DNA from: Rhodocyclales bacterium
Lineage (GTDB): Bacteria > Pseudomonadota > Gammaproteobacteria > Burkholderiales > Rhodocyclaceae
Direction: 5' to 3'
NCBI GenBank assembly: GCA_016214145.1
Contig: JACRPA010000003.1
Location: forward strand, 248,001 to 312,000
DNA: 64,000 bases
The translations under genes and the position numbers were made by a program. This document shows, one piece after another, positions 1 through 8,309 of this stretch (position 1 is the first letter of the stretch; each line of letters opens with the position of its first letter). Below the pieces are notes generated by a model. That model was not told where the DNA came from, ran no database searches, and was given only the letters and a program-made list of their open reading frames with translations.

Positions 1-1
1 G

Positions 2-1513
2 CAGAACGAGCAGGATTCGCGCTTCTGGGGCCGCTTCGCCCACGTGCCGATGCTCGAGCCGGCCGACTCGCAGGAAGCCTACGACATGACCCGCTACGCC
101 TACGAACTCTCCGAGGAGTTCCAGGTGCCGGTGATCCTGCGCCTGACCTCGCGCATCTGCCACGTCAAGGGCCTGGTCACCGTCGGCGAGCGCATCGAGC
201 GTCCGGCGAAGGGTTTCAACAAGAACGCCGAGCGCTGGGTGATGGTGCCGGGCCACGCCAAGCGGCGCATTCCCCTCATGCTCCAGCGCGAGCAGGAATT
301 GAAGCGCCTTTCCGACCGCTCGCCGCTGAACATGCTGGAGCCTGGCACGGACCGCCGCGTCGGTTTCATCACCAGCGGCCCGGCCTACATGCATGTGCGC
401 GAGGCCTTCCCGGATGCGCCGGTGCTGAAGCTCGGCCTGTCCCATCCCTGGCCCCTGGAAAAAGTGGCGGCGCTGGCGGAGATGGCCGACACCCTCGTCG
501 TGGTGGAGGAGGTCGAGCCGATCCTCGAAACCGAACTGAAGGCCGCCGGCTTCGCCGTGCACGGCAAGGACTTCCTGCCGCGCATCGGCGAGCTCGCCCC
601 CGAGGTGGTGAAGCCCGCCGTCGAGCGCCTGCTGCGCAAGGAAGCGGCGCCCGAGCCACAATCTGCCTTGGCGCCGCCGCCGCTCTTCCCGCGGCCGCCG
701 ACCCTGTGCGCCTCCTGTCCGCACATGGGGGTGTACTACACGCTGTCGCAGCTGAAGAACCTGACCATCTCGGGCGACATCGGCTGCTACACGCTGGGCG
801 CCGGCCACCCGTGGAACTCGCTCGACTCGACCATCTGCATGGGCGCCTCGATGGGCATCGCGCTCGGCATGGACAAGGGCCGCGGCGAGCAGGACAGGAA
901 CAAGCGCATCGTCGCCGTCATCGGCGACTCGACCTTCATGCACATGGGCATGCAGGGCCTGCTCGACCTCACCTGGAACCGCGGCAACGTCACCATCCTG
1001 CTGCTCGACAACGGCACGGTGGGCATGACCGGCGGCCAGAACACGCCGGCCAACGGGCGCGACATCCACGGCCAGGGCGCGCCGCGCATCGACTTCCCCC
1101 GGCTGGTCGAGGCGCTCGGCGTGAAGAAGGAGCGCATTCATGTGCTCGATCCCTACCAGCTGCCGGTGCTGTTCAAGGCGCTGCGCGACGAGACGAAGAT
1201 CGACGACGTCTCCGTCATCATTACCGACCGCCCCTGCGTGCTGATCGAGGAATTCAAGCCGTTCAGGCCCTACGTGGTCGAGGAGGACAAGTGCACCGGC
1301 TGCGGCAACTGCGTCGAGGTCGGCTGCCCGGCCATCCATGTCACGCGGCGCGAGAAGGTGGTGAAGCCGTCGGGCAAGGAAGTCGAGCTGGCCTTCACGC
1401 GCATCGACAGCGTCGCCTGCACCGGCTGCGGCCTCTGCGTGCAGCCCTGCGCACCGGAGGCGATCGTGCATTTCGCGCCGGCGGGTTCGGTCATTTCCAT
1501 CCAGCCGGCCTGA
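2..1513 (+). CDS. iorA: Indolepyruvate:ferredoxin oxidoreductase, alpha subunit (5' end cut by window)
   Basis: Thiamine-diphosphate enzyme that oxidatively decarboxylates aryl pyruvates, such as indolepyruvate, to the aryl-acetyl-CoA and passes electrons to ferredoxin, in aromatic amino-acid breakdown. The reading frame is open from base 2 (QNEQDSRFWGRFAHVPMLEP), so the true start lies upstream. The visible 503 residues hold the end of the pyruvate-binding domain, the TPP domain (GDIGCYTLG, then GDSTFMHMG and LLDNGTVGMTGGQ) and a C-terminal ferredoxin domain with two Cys clusters, CTGCGNC and CTGCGLC. Eight bases separate it from iorB, so the two are surely co-transcribed. Family assignment is firm; the exact aryl substrate is inferred. 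Confidence 0.95.
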   Translation, partial: QNEQDSRFWGRFAHVPMLEPADSQEAYDMTRYAYELSEEFQVPVILRLTSRICHVKGLVTVGERIERPAKGFNKNAERWVMVPGHAKRRIPLMLQREQELKRLSDRSPLNMLEPGTDRRVGFITSGPAYMHVREAFPDAPVLKLGLSHPWPLEKVAALAEMADTLVVVEEVEPILETELKAAGFAVHGKDFLPRIGELAPEVVKPAVERLLRKEAAPEPQSALAPPPLFPRPPTLCASCPHMGVYYTLSQLKNLTISGDIGCYTLGAGHPWNSLDSTICMGASMGIALGMDKGRGEQDRNKRIVAVIGDSTFMHMGMQGLLDLTWNRGNVTILLLDNGTVGMTGGQNTPANGRDIHGQGAPRIDFPRLVEALGVKKERIHVLDPYQLPVLFKALRDETKIDDVSVIITDRPCVLIEEFKPFRPYVVEEDKCTGCGNCVEVGCPAIHVTRREKVVKPSGKEVELAFTRIDSVACTGCGLCVQPCAPEAIVHFAPAGSVISIQPA

Positions 1514-1521
1514 GGATTGCC

Positions 1522-2136
1522 ATGAACTTCGTTACCACCAACATCCTCGTCTGCGGCATCGGCGGCCAGGGCGTCATGACGGCCACCGAGATACTGTCCG
1601 AGGCGGCCATCGCCGAGGGCCACGACGTCAAGAAGACCGAGGTCGCCGGCATGTCGCAGCGCGGCGGCGTCGTCACTTCGCACCTGCGCTTCGGCAAGAA
1701 GGTGCTCTCGCCGCAGATCGCGCCGGGCACGGCCGACGTGCTGCTCGGCTTCGAGGCCGCCGAGGCGCTGCGCTGGTCGCATTACCTCAAGCCGGGCGCC
1801 ATGGCGCTGGTGAACGACGCGCGCATGGTGCCGCCCGTGGTCGAACTCGGCCTCTTCAAGTACCCGGACGATCCCATCGGCGACATGCGTTCGCGCGGCG
1901 TGAAGACCGTCTCTTTCGATGCCGCCACAATCGCGCACGACCTGGGCGACCTGCGCCTCGGCAACACCGTCATGCTCGGCGCCATCGCCGACCAGCTGCC
2001 TTTTTCCGCCGACGTGCTGCTGGCCTGCGTCGTCAAGCGCTTCGCGCGCAAGGGCGAGCAGGTGGTGGAGATGAACCGCAAGGCCTTCGCCGCCGGCCGC
2101 GCCGCCGCGCAGGCGGCGACGCCGGCGACCGCTTAG
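1522..2136 (+). CDS. iorB: Indolepyruvate:ferredoxin oxidoreductase, beta subunit
   Basis: Gamma-type (pyruvate ferredoxin oxidoreductase catalytic) subunit of 204 aa that pairs with IorA just upstream. The start ATG at 1522 follows the iorA stop by eight bases. The N-terminus NILVCGIGGQGVMTATEIL is the nucleotide-binding-like motif of this family, followed by the conserved EVAGMSQRGGVVTSHLR stretch. The C-terminus ends in an Ala-rich tail (AAAQAATPATA). Soluble cytoplasmic enzyme. The gene is followed by a long inverted repeat before folD, so the ior operon probably ends here. Confidence 0.95.
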   Translation: MNFVTTNILVCGIGGQGVMTATEILSEAAIAEGHDVKKTEVAGMSQRGGVVTSHLRFGKKVLSPQIAPGTADVLLGFEAAEALRWSHYLKPGAMALVNDARMVPPVVELGLFKYPDDPIGDMRSRGVKTVSFDAATIAHDLGDLRLGNTVMLGAIADQLPFSADVLLACVVKRFARKGEQVVEMNRKAFAAGRAAAQAATPATA

Positions 2137-2140
2137 AAGA

Positions 2141-2253
2141 CACCGCCTTTAAGGCAAAGCGCGCAAAGACGCAAAGACGCAAAGATCGCAAAGGTACCCC
2201 GTTTTTTCTTTGCGTCCTTTGCGTCTTTGCGATCTCTGCGTTGAAAGAGGTTT
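2141..2253. repeat. Long inverted repeat of CGCAAAG units (dcw-type element, copy 1)
   Basis: The left arm has tandem GCAAAG-containing units of 7-9 bases (2154-2193). The right arm (2208-2243) is their inverse, CTTTGCGTC units, ending in GTTGAAAGAGGTTT. RNA from this stretch would fold into a long hairpin. The same construction recurs at 41158, 45040 and 54751, and with other units at 43855, 46561, 47611 and 50760. It lies between iorB and folD; whether it terminates, stabilises or merely separates the two transcripts cannot be told. Confidence 0.85.
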
Positions 2254-2319
2254 CCTTCCCGGTGGTAAAATAACGGCGTAGGCGGAGCCCCTCGGCTCCG
2301 CGCTTATTTCCGCTTTTCC

Positions 2320-3174
2320 ATGACTGCCAAAATTCTCGACGGCAACGCCCTTTCCGCGAAACTCCGCGAATCCCTCCGCCACCGCGCGGCCGAGCTCGCC
2401 GCCCAGGGCCATCGTCCCGGCCTCGCTGTGATCCTCGTCGGCGAGAATCCCGCCTCCCAGGTCTACGTGCGCAACAAGATCAAGGCCTGCGAGGCGGTCG
2501 GCGTGCATTCGGAGAGATACGAATTCCCCGCCGACACGCCGCCGCAGAAGGTGCTCGACAGGATCGCCGCGCTGAATGCCGACCCGAAGATCCACGGCAT
2601 CCTGGTGCAGTTGCCGCTCCCCGCCCAGTTCGACGAGGACGAAGTGCTGGAAGCCGTCTCGCCGGAGAAGGACGTCGACGGCTTCCACGCCGAGAACGTC
2701 GGCCTGCTCGCGCAGGGCAATCCGCGCTTCATCTCGTGCACGCCCTACGGCGTCATGGAGATGCTCGGCGCAGAGGGCATTTCGCTGCGCGGCAAGGAGG
2801 CGGTGGTGGTCGGCCGCAGCAACATCGTCGGCAAGCCGATGACGCTGCTGCTCATCGGCGCCAGCGCCACCGTCACGGTGTGCCATTCGCAGACGAAGGA
2901 CCTGGCCTTCCACACGCGCCGCGCCGACATCCTGGTGGCGGCGGTGGGCAAGCCGAAGATGATCACCGGCGACATGGTCAAGCCCGGCGCGGTGGTCATC
3001 GACGTCGGCATCAACCGCCTGCCGGACGGTAAGCTGTGCGGCGACGTGGATTTCGAATCGGCGAAGGAAGTCGCCTCGCTCATCACCCCGGTGCCGGGCG
3101 GCGTCGGACCGATGACCATCACCATGCTGCTCGCCAACACCATCGAGAGCGCCGATCGCGCCGCAGGAAAATAG
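2320..3174 (+). CDS. folD: Bifunctional methylenetetrahydrofolate dehydrogenase / cyclohydrolase
   Basis: Converts 5,10-methylene-THF to 5,10-methenyl-THF (NADP-dependent) and then to 10-formyl-THF, feeding purine and formyl-Met synthesis. 284 aa, the normal FolD length. Visible family motifs are [13 protein letters not shown] with the catalytic Lys, VQLPLP, the Rossmann loop [10 protein letters not shown], and [10 protein letters not shown] near the C-terminus. Cytoplasmic. purE follows after 11 bases, a sensible pairing because purine synthesis consumes 10-formyl-THF. A TAAAAT at 2266-2271 may be its -10 box. Confidence 0.97.
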   Translation: MTAKILDGNALSAKLRESLRHRAAELAAQGHRPGLAVILVGENPASQVYVRNKIKACEAVGVHSERYEFPADTPPQKVLDRIAALNADPKIHGILVQLPLPAQFDEDEVLEAVSPEKDVDGFHAENVGLLAQGNPRFISCTPYGVMEMLGAEGISLRGKEAVVVGRSNIVGKPMTLLLIGASATVTVCHSQTKDLAFHTRRADILVAAVGKPKMITGDMVKPGAVVIDVGINRLPDGKLCGDVDFESAKEVASLITPVPGGVGPMTITMLLANTIESADRAAGK

Positions 3175-3185
3175 GGAGAACGAAT

Positions 3186-3680
3186 ATGGTCAAGCATCCC
3201 CTCGTCGGCATCGTCATGGGCTCGGATTCGGACTGGCCGATCATGAAGGCCTGCGCCGAGACGCTGAAGAGTTTCGGCGTCCCGCACGAAGCCAAGGTGC
3301 TCTCCGCCCACCGCACGCCGGATGCGGCGCTCGACTACGCCAGCATGGCGGCGGGGCGCGGCATCAAGGTGCTGATCGGCGCCGCCGGCGGGGCGGCGCA
3401 CCTGGCCGGCGTGCTGGCGGCCAAGAGCGAGCTGCCGGTGCTCGCCGTGCCGATGCCCTCCAAGCACCTGCAGGGCCTGGATTCGCTGCTGGCCATGGTG
3501 CAGATGCCCGGCGGCATTCCCGTCGCCACCTTCGCCATCGGCGAGGCCGGCGCCACCAACGCCGCGCTGTTCGCCGTCGCCATGCTGGCGCTGAACGATG
3601 CCGACCTGGCCAGGAAACTTTCCGAGTTCCGCGCCCGCCAGACCGAGAAGGTGCTGGCGAAGACGCTGCCAGCAGTGTGA
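3186..3680 (+). CDS. purE: N5-carboxyaminoimidazole ribonucleotide mutase
   Basis: Class I PurE of 164 aa, which rearranges N5-CAIR to CAIR in de novo purine synthesis. The N-terminal GIVMGSDSDWP loop is the substrate phosphate-binding motif; SAHRTPD and GAAGGAAHLAGV are also family hallmarks. The ATG at 3186 was chosen because AGGGAGA lies just upstream and the PurE fold begins there; a longer in-frame extension back into folD has no similarity to the family. The usual partner purK is not in the window, though N5-CAIR use predicts it elsewhere. Confidence 0.96.
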   Translation: MVKHPLVGIVMGSDSDWPIMKACAETLKSFGVPHEAKVLSAHRTPDAALDYASMAAGRGIKVLIGAAGGAAHLAGVLAAKSELPVLAVPMPSKHLQGLDSLLAMVQMPGGIPVATFAIGEAGATNAALFAVAMLALNDADLARKLSEFRARQTEKVLAKTLPAV

Positions 3681-3688
3681 TTTTCCTT

Positions 3689-3745
3689 GTAGGAGCGGGC
3701 TTGCCCGCGATCCGGCACTGATATCGCGGGCAAGCCCGCTCCTAC
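3689..3745. repeat. REP-like palindrome with perfect 23-bp arms
   Basis: Left arm 3689-3711 starts GTAGGAGCGGGCTTGCCC; right arm 3723-3745 is its exact reverse complement, with an 11-base loop. A related copy with one divergent arm lies at 59829-59885. This resembles the 'GTAGGAGCGGGCTTGCCCGCG' intergenic repeats widespread in Gamma- and Betaproteobacteria. It sits between purE and the Sua5 gene and would form a strong RNA hairpin. Confidence 0.9.
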
Positions 3746-3756
3746 GCAAAGACACC

Positions 3757-4737
3757 ATGCATCCTGACATTGAACGCGCCGTCGCGCTCCTTCGCACAGG
3801 CGAACTCGTCGCCTTTCCCACCGAAACCGTCTATGGCCTCGGCGCGGATGCCGCCAATCCCGCCGCCGTGGCGAAGATCTTCTCCGCCAAGGGCCGCCCC
3901 GCCGACCATCCGCTGATCGTTCACCTGCCCGATGCTGGCCACATGGCGCGCTGGGCGCGCGAGATTTCGGTCGACGCCGAAAAACTCGCCGCCGCCTTCT
4001 GGCCCGGTCCGCTCACCCTGATCCTCAAGCGACAGCCGCGGGTGCCGGACGCCGTCACCGGCGGCCAGGACACGGTCGGCCTGCGCGTGCCGAACCATCC
4101 GCTGGCGCTGGAACTGCTTGCCGCCTTCGACGGCGGCGTGGCGGCGCCCTCCGCCAACCGCTTCGGCCGCATCAGCCCGACCACCGCCGCCCACGTGCGC
4201 GAGGAACTCGGCGATCGCGTGTCGCTGGTGCTCGACGGCGGCGCCTGCCCGGTCGGCATCGAGTCGACCATCCTGGATCTTTCGCGCGGCACGCCCGTGC
4301 TGCTGCGCCCCGGCGCCATCGGCTCAGCGGACCTGGCGCGCGTGCTCGGCCGCGCGCCTGAAACTGCTGCGCCGCACGCCGACGCACCGCGCGTGTCGGG
4401 CTCCCTCGACGCCCACTACGCGCCGCGCACGCCGCTGCAGCTGGTGTCCTCCGACGGGCTGTTGTTCGCCCTGAGGAACGCGCTGGTGGCGGGCGAGCGG
4501 GTGGCGGTGCTGGCGCCCACGGCGCAGGCCATCAGCCACGACCTCGTTACCTGGAAACGGACGCCCGCCGAGCCGGCCGGCTTCGCCCACGACCTTTACG
4601 CCAGCCTGCGCGAACTCGACGCGCTGGGCTGCGTCCGCATCCTCGTCCAGCAGCCGCCCGCCGGCGAGGCCTGGCTGGCCGTCAACGACCGCCTGCGCCG
4701 CGCCGCCGCCGGCTCGGGCGAGGACGACGAGACCTGA
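3757..4737 (+). CDS. L-threonylcarbamoyladenylate synthase, long Sua5/YwlC type
   Basis: Makes threonylcarbamoyl-AMP from Thr, bicarbonate and ATP, the first step of the t6A37 modification of ANN-decoding tRNAs. 326 aa. The YrdC-type domain (about 5-190) shows FPTETVYGLGADA, KGRPADHPL and APSANRFGRISPT. A linker containing DAHYAP follows, then a C-terminal Sua5 domain, so this is the two-domain Sua5 form rather than short TsaC. The ATG at 3757 comes just after the REP-like palindrome. Cytoplasmic. A tRNA gene lies 90 bases downstream, probably by chance. Confidence 0.95.
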   Translation: MHPDIERAVALLRTGELVAFPTETVYGLGADAANPAAVAKIFSAKGRPADHPLIVHLPDAGHMARWAREISVDAEKLAAAFWPGPLTLILKRQPRVPDAVTGGQDTVGLRVPNHPLALELLAAFDGGVAAPSANRFGRISPTTAAHVREELGDRVSLVLDGGACPVGIESTILDLSRGTPVLLRPGAIGSADLARVLGRAPETAAPHADAPRVSGSLDAHYAPRTPLQLVSSDGLLFALRNALVAGERVAVLAPTAQAISHDLVTWKRTPAEPAGFAHDLYASLRELDALGCVRILVQQPPAGEAWLAVNDRLRRAAAGSGEDDET

Positions 4738-4809
4738 TGCATTTCCCCCTCTCCCCGAGGAGAGAGGGCAGGGGGGCGGGGGCGACTGGCGGCCCCCTGC
4801 AAAACTGGC

Positions 4810-4815
4810 TATAAT
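4810..4815 (+). promoter_or_regulatory. -10 box of tRNA-Ala
   Basis: Perfect TATAAT fourteen to nineteen bases before the tRNA 5' end. No good -35 hexamer is visible 16-18 bases upstream; that region is G/C-rich. Position and perfection of the box make it a likely housekeeping promoter. Confidence 0.6.
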
Positions 4816-4828
4816 CCGCGCCTTCTTC

Positions 4829-4904
<76 letters not shown>

Positions 4905-4911
4905 AACATCG

Positions 4912-4941
4912 AAAGGCCAACCCATCCGGTTGGCCTTTTTC
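4912..4941 (+). terminator. Rho-independent terminator of tRNA-Ala
   Basis: The 11-bp stem AAAGGCCAACC / GGTTGGCCTTT with a 5-base loop runs into a T-tract ending TTTTTC. Nearly the same hairpin recurs at 12233-12262 after the cytochrome gene. Confidence 0.9.
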
Positions 4942-5018
4942 ATGCCATGCCGACCGATCAATAGCCGTCCGGCCCTTCCTCGTTGTTTCGTTCGGGCGAC
5001 TCGGGCACACTCCCGGGC

Positions 5019-6779
5019 ATGAATTCCGTATCCCCCGCCCGGCAGCCCAAGCGCGTCAAGGCCAGGTTCATCGGCCCGTTCGCGCTCATGCTGGTCTTCG
5101 TCATGGGCGTCTTCGCCTTCGCTATCTTCGGCATCGAGACGCGCATCCGCGACCGCGACCTGGCCGAGCGCTCGGCGGCGGTGGTCAAGCTGTTTGCGCA
5201 GAAGCTCGACAAGGACACCCACAAGATGATGGCGACGGCGCGCGCCATGATGGTCAACGAGGCGCTGGAGGAAGCCTTCCGCCGCGGCGATCGCGGCGCG
5301 CTGGCGCTGCAGGGGGGCGAGCTGTTCCGCAGCCTGAGCGAGGAGCACAAGATCACGCACCTGTATTTCATCCGCCCCGACCTGGTCAGCCTGTACCGCT
5401 TCCACAGCCCGGCCGTGTTCGGCGACGAAATCCGGCGGGTGTCGTTGCAGCAGGCCAGCGAGAGCCAGAAAGCGGCGCATGGCCTGGAACTGGGGCCCAT
5501 GGGAACGCTGACACTCAGGCTGGTCATGCCCTGGCGGCACGAAGGCGAGCTGCTCGGCTACCTGGAGATCGGCGAGGAAATCGAACATCTGCTCGAAGAA
5601 ATCCGCTACAGCCTCGGCATCGATCTGCTGGTGCTGGTGGACAAGCATTTCATGACGCGCGAGCAATGGCAGCGGGGCCTGGACATGATGCTGCGCAGCG
5701 GCGACTGGGCGCGCTTCGGCGCCCACGCCGTGCTGGCGCAGACGACCGAGCAGCTGCCGGCGGCCCTGGAGGAGCGCCTGCTGCAGCGGCTGCTCGCCGG
5801 CGGCACGGCCGAGATCCGCGATCGCGGCCGCTCCATCCATCTGGCCAGCGTGCCGATCAACGATGCCGGCGATCGCCATCTCGGCGACCTCGTGGTGATG
5901 CGCGACATCACCGCGCTGGAGTCGACCTTCCAATGGTCGATGATTGCCGTGATTCTGATCAGCCTGCTGGCGGCCGGCGGCGTCCTCGGCGTCTTCTATC
6001 TCGCGCTCGATCGCGTCGAGCGCGATTACCGGCGCCAGCATGACCTCGAGCACCAGCTGCTGCGCCTCGACAGCGAGCACCGGCGCATCCTCCAGCTGGA
6101 AAAGCTGTCCGCCGTGGGCACCATGGTCGGCGGCATCGCGCATCAGCTCAACAACCCGCTGGTGGGCGTGGTCAACCTGGCCCAGCTGGCCGAGCGCGAG
6201 GCCGACGATCCGGCGCGCACGCGCGAGCTGCTGCGGGAAATCCGCAGCGCCGGCGAGGACTGCCGCGACTTCGTCAAGCGCATGCTGGGGTTTTCCAAGG
6301 TCTCCTGCTTCGAGAGCAAGCCGACGCCGATGGCCGAGCTGATCGAGGACACCGTGCTGCTGTTCCGCCAGGCCGAAAGCAGGCACCTGCCAGTGGAGGT
6401 GAAGCTGCCGGCGGAGCCGGCGGTGCTGACGGTCGATCCCGTCCTGATCCGCCACGCGCTGTTCAATCTGCTGGTGAATGCGGCGCAGGCGACTGCGGAC
6501 GGGGAGGGCGGCGGCATCGAGATCAGCCTCGAGCGCGGTGAAGACAAGGAGCGGAACCGGCCCGGCTGGACCCTGGCGGTGTCCGATCACGGCCGCGGCA
6601 TGGCGCCCGAGGTCATGGAAAAAGTGTTCGTGCCTTTCTACACCACGCGCAGCGACGGCACCGGCCTCGGATTGCCGGTGGTGCAGCATGTGGCCCTGCT
6701 GCACGAGGGGCAGGTGACGGTCAGCAGCGAGCCGGGGCATGGCACGCGTTTTGCACTGTGGTTGCCTGATCCCAATTGA
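5019..6779 (+). CDS. Membrane sensor histidine kinase with dCache_3-like periplasmic domain
   Basis: 586 aa from the ATG at 5019; a longer frame starting with TTG at 4983 is less likely. Membrane helices at about 19-40 and 309-331 enclose a roughly 270-residue periplasmic domain. Its signature (THLYFIRPDLVSLYR, GLELGPMGTLTLR, GELLGYLEIGEEIE) matches the dCache_3 family, so a small ligand is probably sensed outside the membrane. The cytoplasmic part has the H-box GGIAHQLNNPL (phosphorylated His at about 375), the N-box NLLVNAAQA, and ATP lids DHGRGM and GTGLGL. There is no obvious HAMP or PAS domain. The response regulator starts 17 bases after its stop, so the pair is one operon. The ligand is unknown. 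Confidence 0.9.
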   Translation: MNSVSPARQPKRVKARFIGPFALMLVFVMGVFAFAIFGIETRIRDRDLAERSAAVVKLFAQKLDKDTHKMMATARAMMVNEALEEAFRRGDRGALALQGGELFRSLSEEHKITHLYFIRPDLVSLYRFHSPAVFGDEIRRVSLQQASESQKAAHGLELGPMGTLTLRLVMPWRHEGELLGYLEIGEEIEHLLEEIRYSLGIDLLVLVDKHFMTREQWQRGLDMMLRSGDWARFGAHAVLAQTTEQLPAALEERLLQRLLAGGTAEIRDRGRSIHLASVPINDAGDRHLGDLVVMRDITALESTFQWSMIAVILISLLAAGGVLGVFYLALDRVERDYRRQHDLEHQLLRLDSEHRRILQLEKLSAVGTMVGGIAHQLNNPLVGVVNLAQLAEREADDPARTRELLREIRSAGEDCRDFVKRMLGFSKVSCFESKPTPMAELIEDTVLLFRQAESRHLPVEVKLPAEPAVLTVDPVLIRHALFNLLVNAAQATADGEGGGIEISLERGEDKERNRPGWTLAVSDHGRGMAPEVMEKVFVPFYTTRSDGTGLGLPVVQHVALLHEGQVTVSSEPGHGTRFALWLPDPN

Positions 6780-6796
6780 AATCGTCCCGCGCCGAC

Positions 6797-8182
6797 ATGT
6801 CGCAGAAAATCCTGGTGGTCGACGACGACCGCCACACCCGCATCCTGCTCGACCGCCTGCTCGCCAGGACGGCGACGGTGAGTCTGGCCACCGACGGCGC
6901 CGAGGCGCGCCGGCTGTTTGCCGCCGACGATTTCAACCTGGTGCTGATGGACCAGCGCCTGCCCGACGCCAACGGCATCGACCTGCTGCGCGAGTTCCGC
7001 GCGCACAGGCCCCATCTCGTCGGCATGCTCATGACCGGCTTCGCCGAGGTGCGCGATGCCGTCGCCGCAGTGCGCGAAGGGCTGTTCGATTACCTGACCA
7101 AGCCCTTCGACGACCTGGAAGCGCTCGAGGCCGTCATCGGCAAGGCGCTCGAACTCGACCGCGCCTACCGCGAGATCGACGGGCTGCGGGCGCGGCTGGC
7201 GGTCGAATCGGGCATGCCGGCCGTGATCGGACAGTCCGCCGCCATGGAACGCGTGCTCGGCCAGATCCGCCAGGTCGCCGGCCTCGACACCACCGTGCTG
7301 CTGGAAGGCGAGAGCGGCACCGGCAAGGACCTCGCCGCGAAAATGATCCATGCCCTGAGCACGCGCGCCGACAAGCCGTTCCTCGAGGTCAATTGCGGCG
7401 GCCTGCCGGAAAGCCTGCTGGAAAGCCTGCTCTTCGGCTACGAAAAGGGCGCCTTCACCGGCGCCAGCCAGGCGACGGCCGGCTATTTCGAAAAAGCCCA
7501 CGAGGGCAACCTGTTCCTCGACGAGATCGCCGACATGAGCCCGAAGCTGCAGGCGAGCCTGCTGCGCGTGCTGCAGGACCACAGCTTCGTGCGCATCGGC
7601 AGCACGCAGCCGCGCCAGGCCGATTTCCGCCTGATCTGCGCCACCAACCGGCCCCTGCTCGACGAGGTCCGGGCGGGCCGCTTCCGCGAGGATCTGTATT
7701 ACCGCATCGCCGTGGTCTCGATCGCCCTGCCGCCGCTGCGCAGCCGCGAGGGCGACATCGTGGCGCTGGCCACCCACTTCCTCGATGTCTACAACGCCAA
7801 ATTCGGCAAGGCTTGCGGGCCGTTTACGCCGGCCGCCATGCGGGCGATGGAAAGCTGCCGCTGGGAGGGGAACGTGCGCCAGCTGCAGCACTGCATCGAG
7901 CGCGCGGTGGCCCTGCATGCGGGCGGGCCCGTTGACAGCAGCCATCTGTTTCCATCGGGGGTGTCCAAGCCGATGGAGGCGCAACAGGCGGGCAGCCAGG
8001 CGCCGGAAGCCAGCCTGGGTTATCAGGAGGCCCGCGCGGAGTTCGAGAGGGATTATCTGCTCCGACTGCTGGACGCTACGGGGGGGAATGTTTCGGAGGC
8101 GGCACGTCTCAGCGGCATTCCCCGGCAGAATTTTTACGTGAAAGTGAAACGCTGGGGATTGTCACTAAAAAGCGACAACTGA
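6797..8182 (+). CDS. NtrC-family sigma-54-dependent response regulator
   Basis: 461 aa from the ATG at 6797. Receiver domain 1-120 has phospho-acceptor Asp52 (VLMDQRLPD) and the conserved KPF. The AAA+ domain has Walker A GESGTGKD (171-178) and the sigma-54-contacting loop GAFTGA (218-223). A Fis-type helix-turn-helix lies at the C-terminus (GNVSEAARLSGIPRQNFY). It should activate sigma-54 promoters when phosphorylated by the kinase just upstream. A classic sigma-54 promoter lies 69 bases after its stop, in front of the next gene, and candidate binding repeats overlap its own last codons, so the direct target is very probably the downstream cytochrome cluster. Confidence 0.93.
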   Translation: MSQKILVVDDDRHTRILLDRLLARTATVSLATDGAEARRLFAADDFNLVLMDQRLPDANGIDLLREFRAHRPHLVGMLMTGFAEVRDAVAAVREGLFDYLTKPFDDLEALEAVIGKALELDRAYREIDGLRARLAVESGMPAVIGQSAAMERVLGQIRQVAGLDTTVLLEGESGTGKDLAAKMIHALSTRADKPFLEVNCGGLPESLLESLLFGYEKGAFTGASQATAGYFEKAHEGNLFLDEIADMSPKLQASLLRVLQDHSFVRIGSTQPRQADFRLICATNRPLLDEVRAGRFREDLYYRIAVVSIALPPLRSREGDIVALATHFLDVYNAKFGKACGPFTPAAMRAMESCRWEGNVRQLQHCIERAVALHAGGPVDSSHLFPSGVSKPMEAQQAGSQAPEASLGYQEARAEFERDYLLRLLDATGGNVSEAARLSGIPRQNFYVKVKRWGLSLKSDN

Positions 8183-8200
8183 CACTAATTAACGACAGTT
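8159..8200. promoter_or_regulatory. Candidate activator-binding site: tandem 20-bp repeats
   Basis: 8161-8180 and 8181-8200 are adjacent imperfect direct repeats, 14 of 20 bases alike, sharing CACTAA and CGACA at the same spacing. The first also forms a TTGTC-N10-GACAA palindrome (8159-8178), and AACTG/CAGTT form another dyad across 8177-8200. Two sites in phase, about 50-90 bases upstream of a sigma-54 promoter, are what an NtrC-type activator needs. Binding by the neighbouring regulator is inferred. Confidence 0.6.
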
Positions 8201-8250
8201 TTATCACGGCTTGAATTCATTATGCACTGCAACATAAGGGAAAAATGAAT

Positions 8251-8266
8251 TGGCACAAGGATTGCA
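8251..8266 (+). promoter_or_regulatory. Sigma-54 promoter
   Basis: TGGCAC (8251-8256) and TTGCA (8262-8266) with exactly 10 bases between the invariant GG and GC match the -24/-12 consensus fully. Transcription would start near 8277, 33 bases before the start codon at 8310. An NtrC-type activator gene lies immediately upstream. Confidence 0.85.
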
Positions 8267-8309
8267 TCATCGAGGTTATCCGTAAGACAACCTACAAGGG
8301 GTGATCAAA

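Noticed and set aside
1522-2136. A single longer protein joining iorA-region codons to iorB in frame 1
   Set aside because: The upstream part of that frame is the out-of-frame reading of iorA; IorB similarity begins exactly at the ATG at 1522.
4738-4809. Terminator after the Sua5 gene at CTCTCC-CCGA-GGAGAG
   Set aside because: Only a six-base perfect stem, followed by a G-run and not T; kept as ordinary spacer.
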